Assembly: GCF_018305005.1 (NCBI RefSeq)
Contig: NZ_JAGQEG010000032.1
Location: 1 to 56,841 of the forward strand
Direction of reading: 5' to 3'
Length of the DNA stretch: 56,841 bases
Origin: Collimonas silvisoli
Lineage (GTDB): Bacteria > Pseudomonadota > Gammaproteobacteria > Burkholderiales > Burkholderiaceae_D
Positions 36,959 through 45,717 of the stretch are shown piece by piece. The notes below the pieces were generated by a model. The model had not been told where the DNA came from and did not search any database. It saw only the letters and a program-made list of their open reading frames with translations. The position numbers were made by a program, and so were the translations under genes. How positions within the stretch are numbered: position 1 is the stretch's first letter; each line of letters opens with the position of its first letter.

Positions 36959-37141
36959 TTACACCTCTGGTAAGAACCAGGATAAGACATCCCCGATTTC
37001 CAGTTTGTGACCATCGTATTTCACACAGTTTTTGACGGCGATTCCCGTGCGAGAAATGCTGAAACCATCTGACCGCCGATACAGGGAATATCGGGTAAAT
37101 TTTTGATCAGATGGTTTACTGGCATTACGCCTGCATGGCAT
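36959..37141 (-). CDS. Possible small protein overlapping the integrase end
   Basis: A 60-codon frame begins inside the last codons of the integrase gene and ends at 36959 (about KFTRYSLYRRSDGFSISRTG and HKLEIGDVLSWFLPEV). The basic N-terminus and position next to an integrase would fit an accessory factor, but no helix-turn-helix is clear and no good ribosome site is seen. Confidence 0.35.
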   Translation of the reverse strand: MPCRRNASKPSDQKFTRYSLYRRSDGFSISRTGIAVKNCVKYDGHKLEIGDVLSWFLPEV

Positions 37142-38264
37142 TGATCAGGTCTACCGCTTTGCGGCTAGCGTCGTTCGGCGCAAGGTGAGCATAGCGCTGT
37201 GTCATTTTTGGATCAGAATGGCCCAGCAATACCGAAACTTCAAACAGACTAATGCCAGCCTTGACTAGCTTGCTGGCATACGAGTGACGTAACGTATGCA
37301 TCGTAACCTTGCCGCCTTTTTCTTTGACGACATCAGGGGCATTGAGTCCGGCTCTGTCCATCGCCTTCTTGATTGCCTGCGTCGAATAGCCGCGTTCCTG
37401 TCCCGCCTTGTTCTCGAAGACATAGCGACCTTCAGGCCTGCGATCAGCAAAGCGACGCTGCATTACCTGTTGAAGCCGTGCAGTCATGTGTAATACATCT
37501 TCATTGCTGACCTTGTTGCGGTACAACGCAAGTGTGCCTTCTTCGAGATTGATTGCTGACCAGGGAATATTTGCAACTTCAGAGTAACGGCAACCGGTAT
37601 CGAGCAGAAAAACAACCAGATCATAATTATCTTGAATATTCCGGCGTAATTCCGTGGTTCGCGATTCTAGCGATTTAACGCCGCCTCTAACCGTTTCTGA
37701 CTTCAACTCGCTAAGTAATGCTTCTTCCTCGATGGAATCGAGATAACGGAGTCTATACGTCGTTTTAAACGTGGGAAATATGATCTCGCGATTTACCTTA
37801 TATCCAAGCTTGATCATTTCCTTGATGGTCGAGCGAATCAAGCCTACCTCGTGTTTCATTGTCGCTGGTTTATCACCCTCTGATTTTCGCTTCTGCACCA
37901 GTCGTTCGATATCTTTGGTTTGTAAATCGTGGAGCAGGATATCCGCTTTTAAACCGTAGCAAGGGTAATCAACAAACGTTTTGGAATTCCGCTTACTGCC
38001 CAGCATCTTGCGTGAGATCGATTCCATGCCCTTGTAGTACGACAGATTCTTACGGACTTCAAGATATTTGTTGAGTGCTTCCCGCAACGTGATCGTTTCC
38101 GATTCGCCGAGAAATTCTTCGCCGTGTATCTTGTTGCGTAGATCGCGTTCAACTTGCATCGCCTTGGTTTTGTTCGGGGTGCCAGTTGTGCCGAAATATT
38201 TTCTGCCCTTGAACTGGAATTGATAGTACCAATTTCCGCTATTGCTTCGCTTATGTAATGCCAT
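37125..38264 (-). CDS. int: Tyrosine recombinase / phage-type integrase
   Basis: 379 residues, complete. N-terminal arm-binding part (WYYQFQFKGRKYFGTTGTP), SAM-like core-binding domain (about 60-160) and catalytic domain with Arg in DTGCRYSEVANIPW (about 224), HTLRHSYAS (about 324-332), LLGHSDPKMTQRY with the nucleophile Tyr near 357. It should catalyse integration and excision of the surrounding element. ATG 38264. It faces a repeat-rich non-coding region and lies at the left side of the primase-helicase module. Confidence 0.92.
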   Translation of the reverse strand: MALHKRSNSGNWYYQFQFKGRKYFGTTGTPNKTKAMQVERDLRNKIHGEEFLGESETITLREALNKYLEVRKNLSYYKGMESISRKMLGSKRNSKTFVDYPCYGLKADILLHDLQTKDIERLVQKRKSEGDKPATMKHEVGLIRSTIKEMIKLGYKVNREIIFPTFKTTYRLRYLDSIEEEALLSELKSETVRGGVKSLESRTTELRRNIQDNYDLVVFLLDTGCRYSEVANIPWSAINLEEGTLALYRNKVSNEDVLHMTARLQQVMQRRFADRRPEGRYVFENKAGQERGYSTQAIKKAMDRAGLNAPDVVKEKGGKVTMHTLRHSYASKLVKAGISLFEVSVLLGHSDPKMTQRYAHLAPNDASRKAVDLINAMQA

Positions 38265-39148
38265 GTTTGTGCCTCTTCTGTGCGTTGAAAATAACTACAT
38301 CGTCAGCTATTTATCAGCCCAGAACAACGGCGATGAAACCGGCATGAACAGGGTGATTGGTACGGAATTGGTGGTAATGCGTGTGAAAATTTTGGTGTCG
38401 ATTTTTGGCCTGTCGCCAGATCGTCGTATAGACGTATACAAATGTAATTCCGTACCGATGCCAGTCCGCAATTTGTAAAGCCATGGTGGCCTTGTGGTGG
38501 AATTGATGCCAGAAATTGGCGTCATACTGATGAAAATTTGAGCAGACGTTTTCGGATTGTCGCCAGATCGTGGCAGGTGGCTTTACAAGATATTTCTATG
38601 GTGTCGCAGGTCCGGAATTTGTAATGCCACCAGAGCGGTATTTCCAGAAAAAACGGCGTCGACAGGTGTGATATGCCGGAAATGGCAGCGAAAATGCCGA
38701 TATATGCCGCTGGCATAGCCGGGAGATGAGACGGAAGACCGGAAAATGGCGTCCAGCCTTGGTTAAACAAGCTGGATGCCAACTGGCATATGGCGATTGA
38801 CTTGGCCCACATGGAATATTGCCGCACAAAGCTGGCGGGTCGCAGACGCAACCCAAAATCTGATGCAGCGAGTGAGTTCGCAGAACTCGTGAGCTGTATC
38901 GGGTTTTGCAGCAGCGCCGCAGGTGCTGTTGGCTTGATTTACTGATGCAACCAAATATACTGCATCTAAGCCATCATCTAACGTAAGTCCTCGGCACAGA
39001 TATTGTCTGCATCAACGGCGATATGAATATGTAGTATTGAAGCACGACTTGATCCAGCATGAAACTGCTGGATACAGTTCGCATAAAAACCGAGCCGTTC
39101 TGAACCGTCTTACGCCGTCTCGCATCTGCTGCATCAATCGGATTTATC

Positions 39149-39176
39149 GCTCTCGCTACGCTTGCGTAGCGAGAGC
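39149..39176. repeat. Perfect 13-bp inverted repeat with 2-base centre
   Basis: GCTCTCGCTACGC, TT, GCGTAGCGAGAGC. The nearly gapless dyad could extrude as a cruciform or be a protein binding site; it lies 16 bases before a terminator-like hairpin. Confidence 0.7.
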
Positions 39177-39191
39177 CAGTCACAGTAATTA

Positions 39192-39218
39192 AAACCGAGC
39201 GCTTACCGCGCTCGGTTT
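39192..39218. terminator. Terminator-like hairpin, AAACCGAGCG / CGCTCGGTTT
   Basis: A 10-bp perfect stem with a 7-base loop flanked by short A and T runs, typical of bidirectional terminators. No gene ends directly beside it. Confidence 0.6.
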
Positions 39219-39649
39219 GATCTACCGTGTCAGGGGTACAGGGCTGAACCGGATTAGCAGGCAACCGATTCAATAAACGGAGGACGATCCCACCATTAAC
39301 GGATGCAAGGAGGGTGGTTGCATACGGATACCAATTTCATATCAGGAATTACAACTCAGTGTCATTCGTTTCTACAGGCGGCTGAATCAAACGGGAACAG
39401 GGAGGCAATGCGATCCGGCCTAAGGGGACGGACTTTATATGCACATCACGCACAAGAGCTTGGGTTCAAACGGAACTGTTCTCTTCGCAGCCACTGTGGA
39501 GACGTATGTAAGATCATGACGATGTGATCAAGACGCTCCAATTAGCTGCATGTCACGACCAGAATTTGGCTTTGGAAGTGACACCTCTGTCAATTGTAAT
39601 CTTTACTCTGGCCGTATTTATGCTCGAGTAAAAGTGACCCTCTCGGAAT

Positions 39650-40081
39650 TTACCGCACCAGTTGATATGCAGGAAGTGACCGAATGTGTTTCTTGAAATC
39701 TTCATAAACATGCTCTGCGCAGGCCCCTCCGCTGTAGTATTTCGAAGGATGAATTTCGATATACAACACCAAGTTTTTCCACCTGGGACATTTGGCATGA
39801 TGGATCGTGAAAAGAGTCCGGTTGTCTTTCCGCACCTTCCATGCTTCAAGTTCCACCGCCAGCTTCTCACCGTATTCGACCATATCGGGTGTGGCTTTGA
39901 AACAGTAGACATCGACCTTTAGCAAACCGGGAATAGGCCGATCTGGATAAGGCAATTCACAAACAAGCCGGACGCTATATGTCTGTGGTTTTTCAGGTTC
40001 ATCAGGCCCAAATATGCTGTCGAGCAATGGATTGTGGTTTTTGACTGCTGTTTTCTTGGGATGTTTCTTTGTTGAGGGCAT
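39650..40081 (-). CDS. Hypothetical protein of the integrative element, 143 residues
   Basis: ATG 40081 gives MPSTKKHPKKTAVKNHNPLL then a mixed alpha/beta body with PQTYSVRLVCELPYPDRPIP, LKVDVYCFKATPDMVEYGEK and NLVLYIEIHPSKYYSGGACA. The basic N-terminus suggests nucleic-acid contact. The frame opens upstream at 40270 but that part overlaps the primase end and lacks sense. Family not recognised. Downstream of the primase gene on the same strand. Confidence 0.65.
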   Translation of the reverse strand: MPSTKKHPKKTAVKNHNPLLDSIFGPDEPEKPQTYSVRLVCELPYPDRPIPGLLKVDVYCFKATPDMVEYGEKLAVELEAWKVRKDNRTLFTIHHAKCPRWKNLVLYIEIHPSKYYSGGACAEHVYEDFKKHIRSLPAYQLVR

Positions 40082-40135
40082 AAAATATCTCTGAGAATTG
40101 TGAGTGCCAATAGCGATTATTTGCAGTTGGTAGTT

Positions 40136-40175
40136 CCTGCCGTCCGATTCCTTTTCTGATGGAACGGACGGCAGG
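40136..40175. other. Hairpin between primase-helicase and the next gene
   Basis: CCTGCCGTCCG (40136-40146) and CGGACGGCAGG (40165-40175) form a perfect 11-bp stem with extra inner pairs. No T run follows, so it may be a processing or stability element more than a terminator. Confidence 0.55.
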
Positions 40176-40211
40176 GCGGAGCAGTTAAACGACGCGCTGG
40201 AAAAAATATTT

Positions 40212-42638
40212 TCAGTCGAGTTCGGGATCGATTTTTCCTTCGTCTCCCCATTCCTGAGCATCAATTTCATCTTCCGGTTTCCACTGCTCGAAACTCGGTT
40301 CTTGAGCAGCCCAATCTTCCACGATAAGAAATTGTTCCTCGTCGTTCACCTGATCCGCAAGCTTTTCTTCTTCGTCCAACAGATCAAAACAAATGGCAAG
40401 CTCAGGACCAGATTGCTCAGCACAAGCAGCATCATCAGGGTGCCATTGCACGGCACAGATTGTTTCCACCAACTGCACAAAATCCTTGTGGGCATCATGC
40501 TTTTTTAACAGATGCTTTGGCAAAGTTTTTCGCAGCGCCAAGCCAACGTAACAGCGGTGTGGTCGTGTGACTTTCGTAAAGCCGCGTTCGGTCAGCATCT
40601 TGCCAAACTTGATCTTGCTGTAGTTGCACTTGAAATTGGTGACGCCCCAAGGCTCGAACAATTCATACGCGTCGTCGAACCGCAGTTCATAGGTTTCATC
40701 CATTTCACAGTGCTCAGAGATCCACAAGCCAAGAATGTCCATCTCGGAACGATATTCACTCGTTGCTTTTTGGATCGCAACAGGAATCGGCAAGCGATTC
40801 TTCTGCCAGTCAAGACATCCACGGACAGCCCAATTCAGAATACCTGGCAACTCCTGTATCAACTTTTGTTCAAGATGAATGTCCTGTTGTGCTTTTTCAA
40901 ACCGCACATTAAACGGAATCAAATGTATACGACGCCAGATTGCATGCCCGTCTCCCTTGATCGTTGGCTTGTGATTTGCTGCAAGCCACAACTTAAAGAC
41001 GGGTATGAATACGAAATCATCCTTGTAGAGATGACGTGCGGTGATGGCGTCGCTGCCGGTTAATGACTTGACGAGTGCTTCTGCCAAAAATTTGCCATCG
41101 TCAACTTCGCTGAGTGCGACAAAGCGTTTCCCGCGCAACCGCGCAATATCGCCAGAAGGCCCGCTACTGGAGCGTTTCCCGTCAAGCAGTGTTTCACCCG
41201 CAGCCTGTGTACCCAGTTCGCTCATCAGTGCACGCAGCACGTTCAAGAATGTGCTTTTGCCATTTGCACCAAAGCCATACAGAAAGAACAGACACTGCTC
41301 TTGTGTCGATGTCGTCAAGCTATAGCCGATGGCACGCTGCAAATAGAGAACGAGATCTTTATCGTTGTCCATGATTTGCAAAAGGAATTTCTCCCATTGT
41401 GGACAAGTCGCGTTAACATCGTACTCAACGTTAGTGCCATGTGTCAGAAGCAAATTACGATCAGGTGGTGAGAATTGACCTGTTTTCAGATCAACGACAC
41501 CGTTCTTCACTGGAAAAATATAGCCGTGCTGATCCAGCGTGGAAATTGGCACAGCAATCGGATTTTCTGATTCAAATAACTTGATCATATCGTCGAGCTT
41601 GCGGCGATTTTCTGAATCCAGTGCGTGAAGCTTCAATGCTTTTTTAAGTGGCCCGTCAATTAATGCGTCTGCTTCTGCATGCAAGGTTTTACATACGCCT
41701 TTCGCCAGTGCATAAATGGCATTTTTATTTGTTGGCGACCAGATGTTTTCATTCCATTGCAGCCATTGACCAGTATCGACAACATAGCGAACTTCATTTT
41801 TGTATAGTGACGCCATTTTTTTTGCGTTTCCCGAATCGGTGCAATGCATCGTGCCTTGATCGCTGTACAAGCGGAAGACGTTATCGACAATTTTCAATAC
41901 CTCAGCATCTTCCAGCGGTGGAACGCAAGCTGCAGCGTTTAACATAAGGACGATATCGGTGACCACATTGCGAGGGTGACCTTTTTTCATTTGTTCGGTG
42001 ACAGCCTGCATCATTGTGTCGTTACGACTGCCCGGCGTGACAACGGTTCCGATTGTTGGCGTTTCAGTCAGCTTTGGCTCGCGTGGCTTTTTGACGCCAA
42101 CAATCTTGATCAGCCATGCAGGTGCATCTGCAATCGGCACTGATTCGTCAATCCATTGGTACAGATTTCCGCTGACAATCGACGGTGGTGCAACAACGTA
42201 GCCGCCTTCGCCACGCACGTCGATGCCTGGACGGATTGCAACCCGGCACTTGATTGGCGTATCTTGAGGATAGTTAAAATAAAAATGTTTTCCTCCGCTG
42301 CCAGTCGCACAGGTCAACGTTGGCGGCAAAGGACCATACTTGTTTTCAAGTTCGGCCAGTGATTCCATTCCTGATACGCCATCTTTTACGTCGATGTCGA
42401 GAACGAAAATGCTGGATGCCACGCCGGTCGCGATGCCGATATTTGCATGCGTGTTTTTCGGAAACCATTCGACGATTTGATCTGGATCTGTGCTGGCATC
42501 CTTAAAGCCGTTCGCAACGGCTGGAAATTTCTTGTTGGCGATGATGGGAAGCACTGCGAAGAAACGTTTAAGAAAGTGTAGTGCAGCGGTCAATATTGAA
42601 CCACGTACACTTGTTGCGGAATCTGATTTGAGTGACAT
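40212..42638 (-). CDS. P4-type primase-helicase (prim-pol plus SF3/D5-like helicase)
   Basis: 808 residues. The N-terminal prim-pol domain shows IFVLDIDVKDGVSG with the catalytic Asp pair near residue 79 and ATGSGGKHFYF (about 108). A D5-N region follows, then a superfamily-3 helicase with Walker A YGFGANGKST (about 452-461), Walker B-type ALSEVDDGKF (about 507) and LWLAANHKPTIKGDGHAIWR (motif C and arginine finger). Such proteins initiate replication of P4-like satellites and some plasmids. The acidic C-terminal tail (EEQFLIVEDWAAQEPSFEQW) is unusual. Main replication gene of the element. Confidence 0.9.
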   Translation of the reverse strand: MSLKSDSATSVRGSILTAALHFLKRFFAVLPIIANKKFPAVANGFKDASTDPDQIVEWFPKNTHANIGIATGVASSIFVLDIDVKDGVSGMESLAELENKYGPLPPTLTCATGSGGKHFYFNYPQDTPIKCRVAIRPGIDVRGEGGYVVAPPSIVSGNLYQWIDESVPIADAPAWLIKIVGVKKPREPKLTETPTIGTVVTPGSRNDTMMQAVTEQMKKGHPRNVVTDIVLMLNAAACVPPLEDAEVLKIVDNVFRLYSDQGTMHCTDSGNAKKMASLYKNEVRYVVDTGQWLQWNENIWSPTNKNAIYALAKGVCKTLHAEADALIDGPLKKALKLHALDSENRRKLDDMIKLFESENPIAVPISTLDQHGYIFPVKNGVVDLKTGQFSPPDRNLLLTHGTNVEYDVNATCPQWEKFLLQIMDNDKDLVLYLQRAIGYSLTTSTQEQCLFFLYGFGANGKSTFLNVLRALMSELGTQAAGETLLDGKRSSSGPSGDIARLRGKRFVALSEVDDGKFLAEALVKSLTGSDAITARHLYKDDFVFIPVFKLWLAANHKPTIKGDGHAIWRRIHLIPFNVRFEKAQQDIHLEQKLIQELPGILNWAVRGCLDWQKNRLPIPVAIQKATSEYRSEMDILGLWISEHCEMDETYELRFDDAYELFEPWGVTNFKCNYSKIKFGKMLTERGFTKVTRPHRCYVGLALRKTLPKHLLKKHDAHKDFVQLVETICAVQWHPDDAACAEQSGPELAICFDLLDEEEKLADQVNDEEQFLIVEDWAAQEPSFEQWKPEDEIDAQEWGDEGKIDPELD

Positions 42639-42735
42639 AATATTTGCTCTTGAATGTGGTTATAGAGAAAATTCACAGAATGCGTGGCATGCTGGCAAGG
42701 CCGGTGCTGATGACAACGGCCTTGCCAATTACCGC

Positions 42736-43293
42736 TTACGCCGGTTGCTGCATTGCCTTGAGTTGGTCGATCAAATTCAACATGATGTCAGCGACAACTG
42801 CTGGCGAATTTGCATCGGGATAGCAGGCGACACCCAAGCCGCGTTTTTTGCGAGTTACGCCGTAGCCGAAAGAACGCTGTGTATCTGCTACCAATTTTTC
42901 CATCGGGATCAGGCCGTCTTTGCCGAGTACGCAAAACACTTGCTTCACCATGTCTTGTGTCGCTTCCCATTGCTCGGGGGGGATGTTCTTGGGGCATTCA
43001 TCCGTATTACGAACGGCGCTCAGATTAATGCCGCCGCCGGGCGCGGAGAATTCCTTGAGCAAATCTTGTATCGTCGGGCCGTATGAATGAAATACAACAA
43101 TGCCATCAGCAAAATACTGTGACAGTGCTTTGTGTGTTGGTTTCACCGAGCCATTCAAGACGACATCGAAGACGCCATCATGTGTTTCTGCAAGTTGTTC
43201 ATTCAGTGGTGCCGAGAGAAGTACCTCTGTGCAGGAAACCAGTTCAGCGGACAACTTGTTTTCTGTAAAACGCTTTTCCTGAAATATGTTCAT
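42736..43293 (-). CDS. Hypothetical protein upstream of the primase, 185 residues
   Basis: ATG 43293 with AAGGAAAATA upstream (MNIFQEKRFTENKLSAELVS). Recognisable pieces are NGSVKPTHKALSQYFADGIV, SAPGGGINLSAVRNTDECPK and IPMEKLVADTQRSFGYGVTR. No family known to me. It lies 97 bases before the primase on the same strand and is divergent from the 43452 gene, so it is probably an early gene of the element, perhaps a replication or control partner. Confidence 0.65.
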   Translation of the reverse strand: MNIFQEKRFTENKLSAELVSCTEVLLSAPLNEQLAETHDGVFDVVLNGSVKPTHKALSQYFADGIVVFHSYGPTIQDLLKEFSAPGGGINLSAVRNTDECPKNIPPEQWEATQDMVKQVFCVLGKDGLIPMEKLVADTQRSFGYGVTRKKRGLGVACYPDANSPAVVADIMLNLIDQLKAMQQPA

Positions 43294-43310
43294 TATTTTC
43301 CTTAGTGGAG

Positions 43311-43331
43311 CGATATCGGATTTAGATATCG
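43311..43331. promoter_or_regulatory. Dyad CGATATC-N7-GATATCG in the divergent control region
   Basis: A perfect 7-bp dyad close upstream of the 42736-43293 gene, in the 158-base gap between two divergent genes of the element. A second dyad, ATTAACG facing CGTTAAT (about 43408-43448), lies close to the other start. Both could be operators of a switch. Confidence 0.5.
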
Positions 43332-43451
43332 AAAATCAATAAAATTGCTGCTGTTTGTGTTTGCCGTCAGTGCGTCACGACAGTTACAAGGCTACCGGCT
43401 CTGAGTTACTATTAACGCAGCAACCGATTAACCTTTAATTGACTCGTTAAT

Positions 43452-44102
43452 ATGAAATACGCAAAGAAAGCCACCACGGATGCGGTGTACGAGCTATGGT
43501 TTGAGTTCTTGAAACTCGCCGATCCAGAGAAATGTGCCGATTTTGTGAAAAAAGATTTTGGGAATGTTTGGGAGACGGATTTCAAGACGTGGTGGCCGGA
43601 TCACCGCCGTCTTTTTGAACCAGAAGCCCCGTTGGCTATCCAGAAGATTGAAAATATCGATGAATATAAAGACTACGAAACAGATGATGATTCGCTGATC
43701 ATCGTCATTCCGCTGCTTACGCCGAAGATGCACTTGCAGAAACAGTTCGAGAAGCTTTTGCGTGAGTCGCATCCGGCTAAAAGGGGACGGCCAAAGCATG
43801 ACGATATTCGGCAACACTATTCGTTTTGTTCCCGGCCATTTGTTCATGGGCTAGAACAAACATTGAAGGTCTATAAGTTCAAGCAACTGCATCCGGAAAT
43901 GACCGGCATGCAGATCGAAGAGAAATTGAAATTGATCAACAAGACTGGAAAAAACGCTGGCAAAATTTGGAAAAGGAGCACCAAGCCAAAGGAACTAGAG
44001 CGTATGTGGAATATTCAGCGATCTACCGTATCGCGATATCTCAGGCAGGCAGACAAATTGATCGAGAACGTTGCGAAAGGTATTTTCCCGCTGAATAAGT
44101 AG
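43452..44102 (+). CDS. Hypothetical element protein with C-terminal helix-turn-helix-like region
   Basis: 216 residues. The N-terminal half (YELWFEFLKLADPEKCADFV, ETDFKTWWPDHRRLFEPEAP) is unfamiliar; the C-terminal end (ELERMWNIQRSTVSRYLRQA) resembles a recognition helix, so DNA binding is plausible. It is divergent from the primase operon and could be its regulator. It contains a KRGRPKHDDIR stretch like an AT-hook. No family assigned. Confidence 0.6.
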   Translation: MKYAKKATTDAVYELWFEFLKLADPEKCADFVKKDFGNVWETDFKTWWPDHRRLFEPEAPLAIQKIENIDEYKDYETDDDSLIIVIPLLTPKMHLQKQFEKLLRESHPAKRGRPKHDDIRQHYSFCSRPFVHGLEQTLKVYKFKQLHPEMTGMQIEEKLKLINKTGKNAGKIWKRSTKPKELERMWNIQRSTVSRYLRQADKLIENVAKGIFPLNK

Positions 44103-44462
44103 TGTCTGCATTCCTGCCGTAGCAGATCGGCCTGTCGCCTGACGACTGGCTTAAGTGCTGTTGGCGGTAGCTTTGCCGTTGCCGCATATGTTGCCTATAA
44201 TATGAGCAGTGATCGCCTAGTAGTTGTTCCCACGGCTTACCTTTGCCCACCTGTCGCCAGTTCTGCCGATAGCACCCATCATCCAGTTTCAGCCGTCGCC
44301 AGATGCCTTGCCTCGATGTTTGACGTTTTGATGTTTCGTCCGTGTTTTTGGAATGTTTTATATATATTATTTTTTTGTATGATGGTTTTAAAAAATATAT
44401 CAAATCATCAAATCATTTAAATTATTCCTCGAATATTTACCGGTCAATACCAAGGCCGAGAG
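44103..44462. other. Intergenic region, no convincing gene
   Basis: Continues after the stop of the 43452 gene. Contains two more GTCGCCAG motifs (about 44261 and 44301), as in the region near the integrase, and a strongly AT-rich stretch (44340-44440) with possible promoters for the RNA region that follows. Short open frames on both strands lack ribosome sites. Confidence 0.4.
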
Positions 44463-44722
44463 GTGAGCCAAGGGTGGGAAGCGGCAAATATGGGCAAGAC
44501 GAAGACGGTAGGTCGTGTCTGATGGCTCACAGGTGCCAGCGGTGCGGATGGGCATCGTGTCAGTTTGTGGACAGCTTGACCCGTTGGCGGTGGTAACCCA
44601 AAGCGGAACGTGGGCTTGGTAGCCTGTGGCTGCCTGGCCTACGTGCCAATTTTGCAGGTCCGGCAGGACCTGGGATGTCGACCTGAGCCGGCTGGCGATT
44701 CATCAAAGCGGACTGGATACCA
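44463..44722 (+). ncRNA. Candidate structured RNA, about 260 nt, or long structured leader
   Basis: A GC-rich block without coding frame follows a very AT-rich stretch. On the plus strand it holds several local stems: GTGAGCCA with TGGCTCAC (44463-44470 and 44523-44530, enclosing AGACGA/TCGTGTCT), CCAAAGC with GCTTGG near 44600-44620, AGCC-TGT-GGCT near 44631, and CAGGTCC-GGCA-GGACCTG (44655-44672). It ends just before AGGAG of the FtsK-gamma gene. I know no named family that fits; strand is chosen from that gene. An OMEGA-type RNA without its nuclease is a weak alternative. Confidence 0.45.
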
Positions 44723-44738
44723 TTTAGGAGAATTATCT

Positions 44739-44981
44739 GTGACTGAATCTACTATGTACGAATTGGCGAAGGCTGTTTTGCTGAAAGAGCAGGTCGTGTC
44801 CGTATCGCTGTTGCAGCGTCGTTTGATTTTGGGCTATAGCGTCGCGTTAGCGTTGATGGATGAGCTTGAACAGAATGGCGTGGTAACCGGGCTGAATGCT
44901 GAAAATTTCCGTACGCTGACTCCACAGTACAAGAATCAGGCCATCGATGATGGACCAGCGTTCGGTGAAAGTAGTAATTGA
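44739..44981 (+). CDS. Stand-alone FtsK gamma (winged-helix DNA-binding) domain protein
   Basis: 80 residues from GTG 44739 with AGGAG upstream. The sequence YELAKAVLLKEQVVSVSLLQ, then RRLILGYSVALALMDELEQN with GVVTG and RTLTP, matches the gamma domain at the C-terminus of FtsK translocases, which reads the polar KOPS sequences and activates XerD. Here it is free of the motor domain. It may recruit or mimic FtsK/Xer functions for the element. The preceding 260 bases are a possible structured RNA. Confidence 0.75.
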   Translation: MTESTMYELAKAVLLKEQVVSVSLLQRRLILGYSVALALMDELEQNGVVTGLNAENFRTLTPQYKNQAIDDGPAFGESSN

Positions 44982-45225
44982 CGGTTGGTTGTAACGGTAA
45001 AGCTAGAAGAGCTTCTGTTCTAGTAGAGAATATCCTGGCGAATCAACGAGTTAGTAGCGGCATACGTTCTACTGACATGGAAAATGACATGGGTGACCAA
45101 GAAAATTGATGATTTCTTTGCTGGTTGTACGTTCATGCCGAAGATGTGACTTGTCAGATTGGCGTTGAGATTTTTTACGGTAGACCGGATGGTGATGACT
45201 CGATCAACGACGAAAGATCATTATC

Positions 45226-45717
45226 ATGATAAAGCCTACCGGAACCATCACACTCAAAGCAACGAGCGAACCAGCCAAGACAACGGAACCAGTTAAAGTA
45301 GTTGAGCCAGTCAAGGAGTCCGCTGCGGTCACGACCACGGCGACAATCAAGGTGCCAGAACCGACGAGCGTAATAACGCCGGTAAAAACGGATAACGCTA
45401 TCAATCCGGCAGAATCTATCAAGACTGGACTGGAATCGGGTAAAACGGCGTCTAATACGATTGCGGCAGTATCTCCAACGGAAATTAAAAACGATGTGGC
45501 CAAGACACCGGTAGCATCGAGCGCAGAAAAATCGCCAGATGCATCGGCAGTGGCTGCGCCAGTGAAGATGGTCATCGCGACAGAAATTTACAAACGGATG
45601 AAAGCGGTGAAGGGCGTCACCCGTAAGGAAATTCTAGATATATTTGTCGCAGAGGCGAAATTGTCGAAGGCGGGTGCCAGCACGTATTACCAGCTGATTA
45701 ACGCGAACGTAAAATGA
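45226..45717 (+). CDS. Low-complexity protein with a small conserved C-terminal domain
   Basis: 163 residues. The first 110 are rich in Thr, Pro, Val, Ala and Lys (TTEPVKVVEPVKESAAVTTT) and probably disordered. The last 50, IYKRMKAVKGVTRKEILDIF then AEAKLSKAGASTYYQLIN, form a compact helical module ending in KAGASTYYQ, which I recall from small regulatory-like proteins. Possible DNA or protein adaptor of the element. Ribosome site is weak. The preceding 240 bases (44982-45225) show nothing clear. Confidence 0.6.
   Translation: MIKPTGTITLKATSEPAKTTEPVKVVEPVKESAAVTTTATIKVPEPTSVITPVKTDNAINPAESIKTGLESGKTASNTIAAVSPTEIKNDVAKTPVASSAEKSPDASAVAAPVKMVIATEIYKRMKAVKGVTRKEILDIFVAEAKLSKAGASTYYQLINANVK

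Larger units (their letters stand above)
38265..39649. other. Long non-coding, repeat-rich region between integrase and the replication module
   Basis: About 1.4 kb without a convincing gene. Holds GTCGCCAGATCGT at about 38412 and 38560, AATTTGTAA followed by GCCA/TGCCA at about 38470 and 38619, three copies of a motif close to CCRGAAAWNGGCGTC (about 38511, 38643, 38738) and dyads ATGCCGCTGGCAT and ATGCCAACTGGCAT near 38704 and 38776. It may be an origin, attachment or control region. A 74-codon plus-strand frame at 39303-39527 looks unlikely. Confidence 0.5.

Noticed and set aside
39303-39527. 74-codon plus-strand frame near the integrase region
   Set aside because: A GGAGG-like site overlaps its own start, composition is not protein-like and neighbouring frames are equally open; listed only as non-coding.
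44202-44420. 72-codon plus-strand frame after the 43452 gene
   Set aside because: No ribosome site, no recognisable motif, and its end runs into AT-rich DNA; treated as intergenic.
44463-44722. OMEGA/HEARO RNA of an IscB element
   Set aside because: No IscB or HNH nuclease gene is nearby and I could not match the sequence to that RNA family from memory; kept only as a weak alternative.
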